Positions 29,397-37,409 of a DNA stretch of 42,481 bases are shown piece after piece. Source of the DNA: Aquincolibacterium sp041674705 (GTDB lineage Bacteria > Omnitrophota > Omnitrophia > Omnitrophales > Aquincolibacteriaceae); the NCBI GenBank assembly GCA_041674705.1, contig JBAYVF010000015.1, forward strand, positions 1 through 42,481. The letters are read 5' to 3'. The notes below the pieces were generated by a model that was not told where the DNA came from, did no database searches, and was given only the letters and a program-made list of their open reading frames with translations. Each line of letters starts with the position of its first letter. Within the stretch, counting starts at the first letter, position 1. The translations under genes and the position numbers were made by a program.

Positions 29397-29882
29397 TCAC
29401 GCTTCGAACTCGATACCTCCGATGTAAAAGTCGAGGATCTCCCGCATCCAGACCACCCGCCCTTTTCGCTCTAACACCGGCTCGTGAGGATCATAGGGCT
29501 CGATATTGAGAGTATATTTCTCTCCGGGACGGAACGGCCTTGCGGACTCAAGGCACATGCCCGTCTTAGAGAGATTAGAGCAATAGCCCCGAAACCCGGC
29601 GCTCGAACCCGCCTCTTCCAGCGGTGTCAGCTCCACGGACCCCAGAGCGTTTTCCCTTTCGTTTAGACGTTGCTCATTGCTCTCGCCCAATTCCAGCTGC
29701 CTGGCTAAAAGATCCAGAATGAGCGAATAGTGCTTCCCTTCGTCGGCCGCAACCTTCCTGAGTCCATTGATGACCCGGCGATCGCTCAATTGGGCGATCG
29801 CATCGTTCACAAGATAAATCATTTTCCTTTCTACGTGGGCGAGTTCTTCAAAATACCGGATGTAATCTTTTCTAGTAAACAT
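29397..29882 (-). CDS. Ferritin-like helical domain fused to a PilZ domain
   Basis: The protein has 161 residues. Residues 1-65 form two amphipathic helices with VERKMIYLVND and ADEGKHYSLI, the latter containing the E-x-x-H spacing of ferritin/rubrerythrin-like metal sites. Residues 70-161 look like a PilZ domain: RLNER gives RxxxR, and NLSKTG gives the (D/N)xSxxG motif, followed by strands ending YIGGIEFEA. PilZ domains bind cyclic di-GMP. It begins inside the preceding gene with an 11-base overlap, exactly as in the paralogous pair at 31547-31970. It is the last gene of the polysaccharide operon and may couple c-di-GMP to the helical partner. Confidence 0.7.
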   Translation of the reverse strand: MFTRKDYIRYFEELAHVERKMIYLVNDAIAQLSDRRVINGLRKVAADEGKHYSLILDLLARQLELGESNEQRLNERENALGSVELTPLEEAGSSAGFRGYCSNLSKTGMCLESARPFRPGEKYTLNIEPYDPHEPVLERKGRVVWMREILDFYIGGIEFEA

Positions 29883-30108
29883 CTTGCCGCGCCTCCTTCA
29901 CGCTCGCTATCAGCTCGCCATAAACCTTGGCATGGGATTCCGATTCTTTTTTGAGGAGCAGAAGCAGCTCTTTGACCCTAACCTGAAGCTCCGGCTTGAA
30001 ACCGGAAAGAAAGAGAGTGGCGCCAAGATGCTTGGTATAAAGAGGGATCGCTTTCTCCTCTTCATTAAGACCCCGGCGAAGCATCACGAGCAATTCTTCT
30101 TTTGTCAT
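29872..30108 (-). CDS. Ferritin-like helical small protein (cassette 1, first gene)
   Basis: This 78-residue, all-helical protein has LNEEEKAIPLYTKHLG and KKESESHAKVYGEL, spaced like two helices of a ferritin-like bundle with E...H and E-x-x-H ligands. GGAGG lies upstream of ATG 30108. It starts one base after the GH26 stop and overlaps the PilZ-fused gene by 11 bases. Two helices here and two in the next protein could together make a four-helix bundle. It is a clear paralogue of the 79-residue protein at 31731-31970 (IPL, H, SG and terminal DV(Y/L) conserved). Function is unknown. Confidence 0.7.
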   Translation of the reverse strand: MTKEELLVMLRRGLNEEEKAIPLYTKHLGATLFLSGFKPELQVRVKELLLLLKKESESHAKVYGELIASVKEARQDVY

Positions 30109-30109
30109 A

Positions 30110-31045
30110 TCAATCCTCCGTCCACGATTCCTTAAAATAAGGATCCGCCAAACCGTTCCTGAGAGCCCGGCCGGCCTCCGACCCCGGAACGATCTTCCAA
30201 TCGGTTTCTTTATCAACGTTAAAAAAGACCAGAGCCTTCACTGCCGGCATGCGTTTCACTTCCCTGAGCGCCTCATCGACCCAACGCGCTTTGTCTCCTC
30301 CGGTAGAAGTCGTGCCAAATTCCGAAATGATCACCGGCTTTTTGTAACGCCGGACCGCCTCTTTATAAACACTAGAAAAGGTCTCTCTGAAACTCCGCCA
30401 TTGGCTCCAGGAACGGGAACCTCCCCAGTTATATCCATCCAAGCCAATATAATCGACGTAGCTCCCTCCAGGGTAACAGAGATCGAAGTGGTTGGAACCC
30501 GGAACATTTTCGGCATTAATGGAAAAAACCCAGCGAACATTGCCGGCCCCAACACTGTCAAAGATCTTCCGGATATACCTAAAAAGCCGCCGGTACTTTT
30601 CTCCCCCGATCTTCTGCCCCGACCAAGGATACCAATCCCCGTTCATTTCGTGCGCAAATCTTAAAAAAACAGGCTTGCCGATCGCTCTCATTTGGATCGC
30701 GAATTCGCGGATATATTTATCGTCCTTGCCGGCCAGCACCGCATCATAATCGATCGTGGCTTTCCGGGCCGCTTCCCAGGGTTCCCACGTAACCATAAGC
30801 ACCGAGCCGGTCCCGTAGACGTCGTGAACCGCCGTTTCGTCCGGATAGCTGCCCCAGTCCACGAAGGTAAGAAGAATGGCCGGATGTTTTCCGTAATCCG
30901 CCGAGAATCTTTCAGCCGAAGCGGGAGTAAGCCGGTCCCCGAGAAAAGCTCCGATGACGCAGTAGTTTTTCCGCTTGTAAAAATAAGACTGGGCAAAACA
31001 GCTTGACGCTAGGATGAGAATGACAAGAACGATCCAAACCGTCAT
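30110..31045 (-). CDS. Secreted GH26-family glycoside hydrolase (beta-mannanase-like)
   Basis: About 311 residues with a signal peptide (MTVWIVLVILILASSCFAQS). The TIM-barrel motifs fit GH26: FLRFAHEMNGDWYPW contains the acid/base Glu, and VIISEFGTT contains the nucleophile Glu. GH26 enzymes cleave beta-mannans and related beta-glucans. The start is uncertain: ATG 31045 gives a normal signal peptide but has a poor ribosome site, while a GTG at 31114 overlaps the previous stop by four bases and would add 23 residues. In the operon it occupies the role that BcsZ (GH8) plays in cellulose loci, trimming the polymer during export. A lipoprotein alternative is less likely, as SSCFAQ is not a good lipobox. 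Confidence 0.85.
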   Translation of the reverse strand: MTVWIVLVILILASSCFAQSYFYKRKNYCVIGAFLGDRLTPASAERFSADYGKHPAILLTFVDWGSYPDETAVHDVYGTGSVLMVTWEPWEAARKATIDYDAVLAGKDDKYIREFAIQMRAIGKPVFLRFAHEMNGDWYPWSGQKIGGEKYRRLFRYIRKIFDSVGAGNVRWVFSINAENVPGSNHFDLCYPGGSYVDYIGLDGYNWGGSRSWSQWRSFRETFSSVYKEAVRRYKKPVIISEFGTTSTGGDKARWVDEALREVKRMPAVKALVFFNVDKETDWKIVPGSEAGRALRNGLADPYFKESWTED

Positions 31046-31110
31046 GTTCACAGGCTTAAAGATTGCACACATCTGGAACCATGGCGAGACTCCCGGCTTC
31101 TGGGGAACGG

Positions 31111-31542
31111 TCACTGAAGCAGCTGGTTAATTTTAGTGATCAAAAGATCGAATACGAGGGGTTTGACAAAATAGGCGTCGGCCCCGGCTTCAAAGGCACG
31201 ATCGGCGTCCTTTCGTTGTTCCAAAGCCGAAAGGACAACGATAGGGATAGATTTGAGAGCCTCATCGAATTTGATCATCTGGCACAACTCGTAGCCGGTG
31301 ATCTTAGGAAGCATTAGATCGAGAACGATAAGATCCGGTTTTTTATCCCGGATCATCGCAAGCGCCTCTTCCCCGTCGCTCGCCGTGAGGATCTTGAAAT
31401 GACTCGCCTTAAGACGCATCGCGATAAGCTGCTGAATGTCACCTTCATCCTCCACGATGAGGACCGTTTTTTCTTTTTTAGTGTCGTTTTCCGGAGTCTT
31501 AATGATCAAGATCGGTTTTTCTTCTTTGGGGCTGTCGGCCAT
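31111..31542 (-). CDS. Response regulator, receiver domain only
   Basis: This 143-residue protein has a 25-residue charged leader, then one receiver domain: acidic E31-D32, phospho-acceptor D75 in IVLDLMLP, a Ser in VVLSALE and Lys in YFVKPL. There is no output domain, so it would act by protein contact. It lies between the second ferritin-like cassette and the GH26 gene, and presumably regulates the polysaccharide machinery after synthesis. No kinase is present in the window. It starts 4 bases after the 64-residue gene. Confidence 0.9.
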   Translation of the reverse strand: MADSPKEEKPILIIKTPENDTKKEKTVLIVEDEGDIQQLIAMRLKASHFKILTASDGEEALAMIRDKKPDLIVLDLMLPKITGYELCQMIKFDEALKSIPIVVLSALEQRKDADRAFEAGADAYFVKPLVFDLLITKINQLLQ

Positions 31543-31546
31543 GGCT

Positions 31547-31741
31547 TTAGTCCTCGAATTTTGCTTTCTGGATCAGGGATTCATCGAAGATCCTCTTGTC
31601 ATCCAAAAAGATCGCGTGTAGCTTGCTGTGGATCGTAGGGTCGGACACCTCGCTCAGAATGTCTTTCAGAAGTGAGCTCTGCTTTGAGAGCACACTTTCA
31701 AGATCCTGAAAGCAGGCTCTATAATCTTCCTTAGAGAACAT
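31547..31741 (-). CDS. Helical small protein (cassette 2, second gene)
   Basis: This 64-residue protein begins MFSKEDYRACFQDLESV, closely like MFTRKDYIRYFEELAHV of the PilZ-fused protein at 29397-29882, and aligns with its helical domain (SD, I, L and D conserved). It lacks a PilZ domain and the E-x-x-H residues. ATG 31741 has AAAGGA 6 bases upstream; a GTG 15 bases earlier is rejected. It overlaps the 79-residue gene by 11 bases. Function is unknown; it looks like a reduced paralogue. Confidence 0.65.
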   Translation of the reverse strand: MFSKEDYRACFQDLESVLSKQSSLLKDILSEVSDPTIHSKLHAIFLDDKRIFDESLIQKAKFED

Positions 31742-31970
31742 CGCTTTTCCTTTCACGGAGTTCCTGGATTATTTCCTTCAGGATCTCCACATGCTTCAAT
31801 TGAAGGAGCATCCAGCCCTGAAATTTTTCACGCATGGCATGAACCGTGGCTTGGTCCAGACCGCTGAAAGTCAGAGACGCTGAAATATGCCTGTCTAAAA
31901 GCGGTATCAGGATATCCTTGCACTCGATCACTTCACGGATCTTCTGAGAAAGTTTTCCCTTATCAATCAT
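31731..31970 (-). CDS. Helical small protein (cassette 2, first gene)
   Basis: This 79-residue, all-helical paralogue of the 78-residue protein at 29872-30108 shares IPL..(K/R)H...A.L.FSG and the ending DV(L/Y). Several acidic candidate ligands are replaced (ECKD for EEEK), although LKHVEIL keeps a His. The ATG overlaps the stop of the glycosyltransferase gene by four bases (ATGA), so it is translationally coupled to polymer synthesis. The longer frame extending into the transferase gene is rejected. Confidence 0.65.
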   Translation of the reverse strand: MIDKGKLSQKIREVIECKDILIPLLDRHISASLTFSGLDQATVHAMREKFQGWMLLQLKHVEILKEIIQELRERKSDVL

Positions 31971-33823
31971 TTCTTCATCCACCTGGTTAAGCGTTCTCTT
32001 TCCGCCACCGGGATCGTCAAGAGCCCCAGGTGTGCGCAATAGAATCCAGACCATGCCTTTTTCGCATCCACAATAGCCACTCCATAGAACATAATCGGCG
32101 GCTCTTTTTCTTTCCACACCTTGCAAAGAACTTTGTCTCCCTTACTCAAGGAACGCTGGGTCAAGATCTCCACGCACTCTTTCCACTCCACCTCCCGGGT
32201 ACCCGTTTCGTACATCGAAACCGGAAGAGGTTCGAAATCCGTTTTGACCCCTTGCCGAAGCCTATGGATCACAAGGTCCGAGCCTGTTCCAGCGTTAAAA
32301 TAGAAAATACTTGTAAAAACCATAAAATTCCAAAAGGACCAAAAGCTGTTCATGATCAAGGCCGGTTCATGTTCATACACAAACCGGTTTACCGCCCACA
32401 CCGCCCCGGCAAAAGTCGCCACCAGGACCGTCAGCTGGGGCCAAAGCACCCAGTAAGGAACGGCTCCCCCCTTTGCCTTCGAAGTAATCCCGAATGTGAT
32501 TTTGAGCCCCAGGAGAGCGGCCAGCGCGGCTTTGATATGGGTGTAGAAAGCCATCGACCCCAAAAGCTGCCCGGTAATGATATCCTGAGGTTTATAATTC
32601 CTCTTGCGCAAAGAAAAATAAAAAATACTCAGGGAAAGTATCATGTACGGCAGAAAGGACAAAAAATAAACTTCGGGTCGAATGAAAAAAGATGGCACTT
32701 TGAAAAAAATGTAAAAGAGAGGCCCGAGGATCAGAATGAGATAAGCGAGCCCTACCCAATAGTAGGTGCTGGAAAGGAAGTACTGGAACCATTGTCCCGG
32801 TTTTAGTGAAAAAGGTTTCGTGAAAAAGCGGGCTACGAGCATTTTGAAGACGTGGATGGTCCCCGCCGCCCAGCGGAATTGCTGGGTAAAATAGGCAATC
32901 AGATTTTCGGGCCCCATCCCGAACACACAAACGTGATTATAATAAAGCGAAGAGTACCCGTGCGTGTGAAGCACAAAAGAAGTCGCGAAATCCTCTGTCA
33001 CGGTTGTCTCATGCATGCCGCCAATGGCTCTTAGCGCGCTGACCCTGAGGATTACGTTTGTCCCGCAACAAAACATGGAATCTACGATCCCCTTTCCGTC
33101 GCAAATGTACTCATAAAAAACCGCCTGCTGGAGCACCGCGGCCCGCGCGATCCGGTTCGTTTCAATATTCGTATAGAACTGCGGGGTCTGGACAAAACCC
33201 AGCTTTTCGTTTGCCTCCATAAGCGGCACAAGCGGATTCAAAAAATCAGGCATGGGATCGCTGTCCGCATCAAAGATCACCAGATACTTCTCGGTCATCT
33301 TCTCCAGGAAATCATTGATGATCCCGGCCTTCGCCCCGTGACGTGGTTTGGTTCTCCGGAAAAGCGTGAGACCGTGCTCAAGGGCGAGCTCCTCAGCCTC
33401 CTTGCGATATTCTTCCTTATCACTATCATCTAAAAAATAGATCCGCTTGTTCTTGTATTCAATATTGTTGACCGTAAGAATGGTCTCGGTAAGAACCTCC
33501 CGGGGTTCATGGCGAGCGGCAATAATAATGGCCACAGGCGGCTGCTCACGCTCCGCGATCAGCTGGGCCCCACGGGCCATGGCGGCCATGCTTTTGGCTT
33601 TTTTCTGGCTCCAGAGAATTGCGATCGAATACCCGATCCCATGAAAAAGGATGAACCCCTCGGCCAAAAGCACAAGAAAAGCAAAAATACCGTCTGTGAC
33701 ACCGTATTTGGCCTTCCCGAGCAGAACTCCACGAATGATCAAATAGTTCATCGATACTAGGATCACGAGGATCCCGAGCATTTCAAGCTTGGTGCTGAGT
33801 TGTGAATTCTGTTTGTTTTCCAT
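31967..33823 (-). CDS. Cellulose-synthase-like family 2 glycosyltransferase
   Basis: This 618-residue membrane protein polymerises and probably exports a beta-linked glycan. Two N-terminal membrane helices (about 12-70) precede the GT-A domain, which shows DDSD (about 132), the DxD-type motif FDADSD (about 183), the TED general base (about 282) and QQFRW (QxxRW, about 319). At least six C-terminal membrane segments follow. The last ~110 residues form a soluble domain without the RxxxR/DxSxxG c-di-GMP motif; a separate PilZ protein lies in the operon. It overlaps the barrel gene by one base (TAATG) and the next small gene by four. Confidence 0.92.
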   Translation of the reverse strand: MENKQNSQLSTKLEMLGILVILVSMNYLIIRGVLLGKAKYGVTDGIFAFLVLLAEGFILFHGIGYSIAILWSQKKAKSMAAMARGAQLIAEREQPPVAIIIAARHEPREVLTETILTVNNIEYKNKRIYFLDDSDKEEYRKEAEELALEHGLTLFRRTKPRHGAKAGIINDFLEKMTEKYLVIFDADSDPMPDFLNPLVPLMEANEKLGFVQTPQFYTNIETNRIARAAVLQQAVFYEYICDGKGIVDSMFCCGTNVILRVSALRAIGGMHETTVTEDFATSFVLHTHGYSSLYYNHVCVFGMGPENLIAYFTQQFRWAAGTIHVFKMLVARFFTKPFSLKPGQWFQYFLSSTYYWVGLAYLILILGPLFYIFFKVPSFFIRPEVYFLSFLPYMILSLSIFYFSLRKRNYKPQDIITGQLLGSMAFYTHIKAALAALLGLKITFGITSKAKGGAVPYWVLWPQLTVLVATFAGAVWAVNRFVYEHEPALIMNSFWSFWNFMVFTSIFYFNAGTGSDLVIHRLRQGVKTDFEPLPVSMYETGTREVEWKECVEILTQRSLSKGDKVLCKVWKEKEPPIMFYGVAIVDAKKAWSGFYCAHLGLLTIPVAERERLTRWMKK

Positions 33824-35745
33824 TAGAAGAAGTATTTCACGGTGCCCTTGGCCCCTGCGTCCTCATAGATTTTGGTGGATGAGATCGTATACTGCCCCTC
33901 GCCTTTGATCTGAAGGCGCTTGGTGATGTCCCAGGTCAGCCCCCCCATGATCTGATGGCTGGTAATACCCGTTGAATCGAACGAGAGGTCATAACCGGCC
34001 TCATAATAGAGATCGTTGGCGCCAAAGAAGATCTCTTCCTTATTGAGAAAATGCTTCCAACGGAAAGAGATCGTATGCAGGGAATATTCCTGTGGCGAAA
34101 AGTAATCCGTTTCGATCTTGCGGAAATTGCGAAACTCATAGCGGTATTTCACATAGAGAGCCCTCGGCTCAAGCGAAAGGTAGTACAGGGTATCTCCCGC
34201 GACATCGTTGCGGCGGTTGTGGTCTGAAAAGTATGAAAAGGTGTAATCCGTGCCCGCCTTCCACCGCTTCGTGATGTCGATATCCTGCCGAACCTTGAAA
34301 TTATTCTGGAAAAGTCTACGCTCGATCACGGTACTGTTATTTTCAAGCCGCTGCTGTTCCTGCGAAAGTGTCATCTGGCCGATGTCGAAAGTCCGGAACG
34401 CGAATTGTCCTCCAAATTCGTAAACAGGAGCAATACCCTTGTAATAAGTAATCAGATTGAAAAAGCCGCCGACCGACCAGTCTGGATTTTTTTCATAGCT
34501 AAGTCCAATCCGAGCCTGATTCTCGGTCAGGTCACGGTGATCAAGAAAAGACCTTCGAACAAGGGTGTAGCCCAATTGCAGATTCGTCTGCATATTGAGC
34601 GGAATATTAAGCAGATTATTAAAAGCATTTTTATGGATATCGACATCCCGCGCGCCGCTATGGGCTTTGAAGAATTCGTAGCCGGAGGTCAATTCGGGAC
34701 GACTTGAGATGAGATCCGCCTTTTGCAATCCCGCCTTCGCCCTGAAGTGATCCGAAAAAATAGCGAGAAGTTTCTTGTACTGATCGGTTGCCTCACGCCA
34801 CATGGATTGATAGGAATAGATTTGGCTCAAGTCGAACATCGCTTCTGCATTTTCCGGAGCGTTGGCGATCAGCTTCTTATAAGCAGCGATCGCGCGCTTG
34901 ATCCTGTTCCCCCAGTAGAGCTCCTTGGCGTCCATTTCTTCCTTAACGAGCTCATCGGGCCCCTGACTCAGGATTTTCTGGTATTCCTTTCGGGACTGAC
35001 GGAACTTTCTTCCCCAACCGAGAATCCGGGCTTTTTGAATTCTCAGTTCCTTGTCATCCTTCTCGGCCAAAAGCTCGTTGTAGATCTTGAGCGCCTCGCG
35101 GTAATTCCGGGTCCAGCTTTCAACATCCCCTATTTTCGCTTTGACCTTACGATCATATTTTTCCGCGAGAGCCTCGTTGTAAAGCTCCAGAGCTTTCTTA
35201 AAATTTTCACTCCCCACACAGACATCTCCCAGAAGGACCTTGGCATCTCTATTGGCAGGGTCTTTTGCCAAAACACCCTCCAGGAGCCGCTTGGATTCCC
35301 CCATGTCCCCGAGACGCAGAAAAACTTCCGCGAGAGCGACGACAACTTTTGCATCACTAGGGTCCTGCGCCGCCAGCTCCTCATACAGGGCTTCGGCTTT
35401 GAGAAAATCCCTTTTCCAGGCATAAACGCCAGCAAGCTTTTTCTTGATTTCACGGCCGTCCGCCGGAGTTTTCAAAAATTTCAGGGCTTGCAGATATTCC
35501 GAAATCGCCTCGTCATATTTTTTCTGCCAGCTCAGCACATCCGCAAGCGAAACCCGGACCTTGATGTTTTGCGGATCTTTCCCGAGGACCTCCCGGTACT
35601 GTTTGACCGAACCGTCATAATCCTGTTCGATCATATAGCTGTCGCCCAAGAGCTCTTTTAATTCCTTCTTGTTCACTCCTTCTGTAGCCAGCAAAGGGGC
35701 CGTCACGATCATGAACCCAATGACGCCGAAAAGAATCTTTCTCAT
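33823..35745 (-). CDS. TPR-repeat outer-membrane beta-barrel protein (BcsC-like exporter)
   Basis: This 640-residue protein has a signal peptide (MRKILFGVIGFMIVTAPLLA). About nine TPR units span residues 25-345 (for example AKVLLGDVCVGSENFKKALELYNEAL). From about 365 on, alternating strands rich in aromatic residues (YTLVRRSFLD, YKYRYEF-like, QIMGGLTWDI) form a barrel that ends in YFF, the terminal aromatic recognised by the BAM machinery. The architecture is that of BcsC/PgaA/AlgK-AlgE-type export pores: the TPR part would guide the nascent glycan through the periplasm. It overlaps the upstream TPR gene by four bases and the GT2 gene by one. Confidence 0.87.
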   Translation of the reverse strand: MRKILFGVIGFMIVTAPLLATEGVNKKELKELLGDSYMIEQDYDGSVKQYREVLGKDPQNIKVRVSLADVLSWQKKYDEAISEYLQALKFLKTPADGREIKKKLAGVYAWKRDFLKAEALYEELAAQDPSDAKVVVALAEVFLRLGDMGESKRLLEGVLAKDPANRDAKVLLGDVCVGSENFKKALELYNEALAEKYDRKVKAKIGDVESWTRNYREALKIYNELLAEKDDKELRIQKARILGWGRKFRQSRKEYQKILSQGPDELVKEEMDAKELYWGNRIKRAIAAYKKLIANAPENAEAMFDLSQIYSYQSMWREATDQYKKLLAIFSDHFRAKAGLQKADLISSRPELTSGYEFFKAHSGARDVDIHKNAFNNLLNIPLNMQTNLQLGYTLVRRSFLDHRDLTENQARIGLSYEKNPDWSVGGFFNLITYYKGIAPVYEFGGQFAFRTFDIGQMTLSQEQQRLENNSTVIERRLFQNNFKVRQDIDITKRWKAGTDYTFSYFSDHNRRNDVAGDTLYYLSLEPRALYVKYRYEFRNFRKIETDYFSPQEYSLHTISFRWKHFLNKEEIFFGANDLYYEAGYDLSFDSTGITSHQIMGGLTWDITKRLQIKGEGQYTISSTKIYEDAGAKGTVKYFF

Positions 35746-36347
35746 GGGGTTTTCCCTGTAACTTTTTTTGAACCGCCTGAAAGTTCTTCAAAAATCTTGA
35801 GGGCTTCTTTCGTTTGTCCGGAATAAAGCAGGGCTTTCCCGTAAAGGAACTTGGCACGGATATCTTCGGGATTACTTTGGAGCAGGGCGGCCAGGATCGC
35901 CTTTGACTTGTTGAATTGGTTGTCCCACATATAGATCTCAGCCAACTCTCTTTGGGCATCCCGATCCTTTTCATTCGCGCGAATGGCCTCCAGGAAAAGC
36001 GCCTCGGCCTTGGCGTATTCCTTATTCCAGGAATAAGCGATGGCCAGTGATTTTCTAACACGCGCGTTTCCCGGCTCCCGAGAAAGCAGTTTTTGAAACA
36101 CCGTGATCGCTTCCTGCTGGTTCCCCGACCAGAGGAAAGCGTAGGCGAGTTCCGATAACGTTTGGGTCCGGTTCGGATCATGGGAAAGAGACTTCAGGAA
36201 GAATGGAATGGAAGCTTTATATTGCGACTTCACGAAGCGATCGTGACCTTGGTAATAGCCGATGTCGGCCTGCTGAGTCAGATGATAAGCGCCAGTCGTT
36301 GCAATCGCGATCAGGATCAAGGTCACTATAAAAAAAATCTTTTTCAT
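35742..36347 (-). CDS. Membrane-anchored TPR protein, first gene of polysaccharide operon
   Basis: This 201-residue protein has an N-terminal signal-anchor or signal peptide (MKKIFFIVTLILIAIATTGA) and about four TPR units (for example LAYAFLWSGNQQEAITVFQKLL). It probably extends the periplasmic TPR scaffold of the next protein. ATG 36347 fits the signal peptide; the longer frame from an upstream TTG is rejected. The end overlaps the barrel gene by four bases (ATGA). Confidence 0.8.
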   Translation of the reverse strand: MKKIFFIVTLILIAIATTGAYHLTQQADIGYYQGHDRFVKSQYKASIPFFLKSLSHDPNRTQTLSELAYAFLWSGNQQEAITVFQKLLSREPGNARVRKSLAIAYSWNKEYAKAEALFLEAIRANEKDRDAQRELAEIYMWDNQFNKSKAILAALLQSNPEDIRAKFLYGKALLYSGQTKEALKIFEELSGGSKKVTGKTP

Positions 36348-36461
36348 ACGATCTTTGTTTCCCCAGGGGATTGGCCGCAAAACACAACCTCTTGATCTAT
36401 TACACCATAAACCGATAAGTATGGAAAGGCTGTTTATTGACTAAAAATGATCTAATGCTGA

Positions 36462-36470
36462 TGCTATAAT
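36462..36470 (+). promoter_or_regulatory. Extended -10 promoter of the PIG-L gene
   Basis: TG at 36462-36463 followed by C and TATAAT (36465-36470) makes an extended -10 box, 39 bases ahead of the start codon. A TTGACT at 36437-36442 is 22 bases upstream, too far for a normal -35 pairing. The 162 bases between this gene and the divergent TPR operon hold no other clear signal. Confidence 0.5.
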
Positions 36471-36509
36471 AACGCATTGTCGTCCACAGAACTAACCCGG
36501 GAGGACCCC

Positions 36510-37184
36510 ATGGTAGAAACGTCTCAGAAATCCCCTCAAAAACGCCACGGCATCAAAATCCTCGCGATCAGCCCGCATCCCGACGACATCGAATTCGGCT
36601 GTGGCGGAACCCTCCTGAGGTATGGCCAAGCAGGCAGCGAACTTTATCAACTGATCTTGACTGACGGCTGCGTCGGTGGGGACCCGGTCACACGCAAACA
36701 GGAACAAGAAAAAGCGGCTCTGGTTTTGGGCACCAAAAAAATCTTTTGGGCCGGATATCACGACACCGAAATGGACGCCAGCCGGACCTTGATCCGGAAG
36801 ATCGAAGACGTTATTGATGACATACATCCGGAGGTGGTTCTGATCAATTATCCTGAGGACACCCATCAGGATCACCGTGCGGCCGCCCGCGCTACGATCT
36901 CCGCAACCCGAAACGTCAAGGAAGTGTTTTTCTATGAATCTCCGACCAGCGTTCATTTCAATCCGGACATTTTTGTCGATATCACGGACATTCTGGATGA
37001 AAAAGTGAAGTTGCTTGAACTTCACGCCTCTCAGGTAGAAAAAACAAGCATTAAGAATTTGCGGATCACGGAAATAGCAAAAGCGTATGCCACGTTTCGC
37101 GGCGTCCAGGGGCGGGTTCGGTTTGCGGAGGGTTTTCGCGGCCTGCGCGTCCTGCGCAGTATCGACGATCGGATGTGCCTGTAG
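36510..37184 (+). CDS. PIG-L/LmbE family N-acetylglucosaminyl deacetylase-like protein
   Basis: This 224-residue zinc hydrolase has ISPHPDDIEFGCGGTL at about residues 22-37, with the HPDD metal and catalytic motif. The second zinc site is PEDTHQDHRAA (HxDH) at about 131-141. Members remove acetyl groups from GlcNAc-containing glycolipids or small glycosides such as bacillithiol precursors. GGGAGGA lies 4 bases before ATG 36510; an in-frame start at 36477 lacks such a site. It is divergent from the polysaccharide operon, so a role in glycan modification is possible but not shown. Confidence 0.9.
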   Translation: MVETSQKSPQKRHGIKILAISPHPDDIEFGCGGTLLRYGQAGSELYQLILTDGCVGGDPVTRKQEQEKAALVLGTKKIFWAGYHDTEMDASRTLIRKIEDVIDDIHPEVVLINYPEDTHQDHRAAARATISATRNVKEVFFYESPTSVHFNPDIFVDITDILDEKVKLLELHASQVEKTSIKNLRITEIAKAYATFRGVQGRVRFAEGFRGLRVLRSIDDRMCL

Positions 37185-37222
37185 AGGTCCTTCGGATCCT
37201 TTCCCGCATCAAGCAGGAAGCG

Positions 37223-37293
37223 CTGGGGGACTAGGATTCGAACCTAGACTAGGTGCTCCAGAGGCACCGGTGCTACCGTTACACCATCCCCCA
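37223..37293 (-). tRNA. tRNA-Gln (anticodon CTG)
   Basis: The minus strand folds as a 71-nt class I tRNA: acceptor TGGGGGA/TCCCCCA, D-arm with AACGGTAGC, anticodon stem GGTGC/GCACC around CTCTGGA (anticodon CTG), and T-arm TAGG-TTCGAAT-CCTA. CCA is not encoded. It lies downstream of glnS, the enzyme that charges it. Confidence 0.95.
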
Positions 37294-37309
37294 ATGAAAA
37301 AGCTTGGGG

Positions 37310-37338
37310 ATTATAGCGGGTCTTGGGGATATGAACAA
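37310..37338 (-). promoter_or_regulatory. tRNA-Gln promoter overlapping a perfect palindrome
   Basis: On the minus strand, TTGTTC (37333-37338), a 17-base spacer and TATAAT (37310-37315) lie 17 bases upstream of the tRNA. The -35 falls within a perfect 12-bp inverted repeat with a 3-base loop at 37327-37353 (GGATATGAACAA and its complement), which could be an operator. A second, 7-bp CGGGGAA/TTCCCCG hairpin just beyond belongs to the glnS 3' end. Confidence 0.6.
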
Positions 37339-37409
37339 GAATTGTTCATATCCTTGTGAAACTTTCCTCGGGGAAGGTGAACGCTGCCGTTCCCCGTTTC
37401 CAGGGAAAA

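Noticed and set aside
34723..35661. Plus-strand open frame of about 310 codons opposite the TPR region
   Set aside because: The minus strand encodes clear TPR repeats and a signal peptide; the plus frame shows no family features.
36437..36470. Standard -35/-10 promoter pairing TTGACT with TATAAT ahead of the PIG-L gene
   Set aside because: The spacer is 22 bases, outside the usual 15-19; an extended -10 reading is more plausible.
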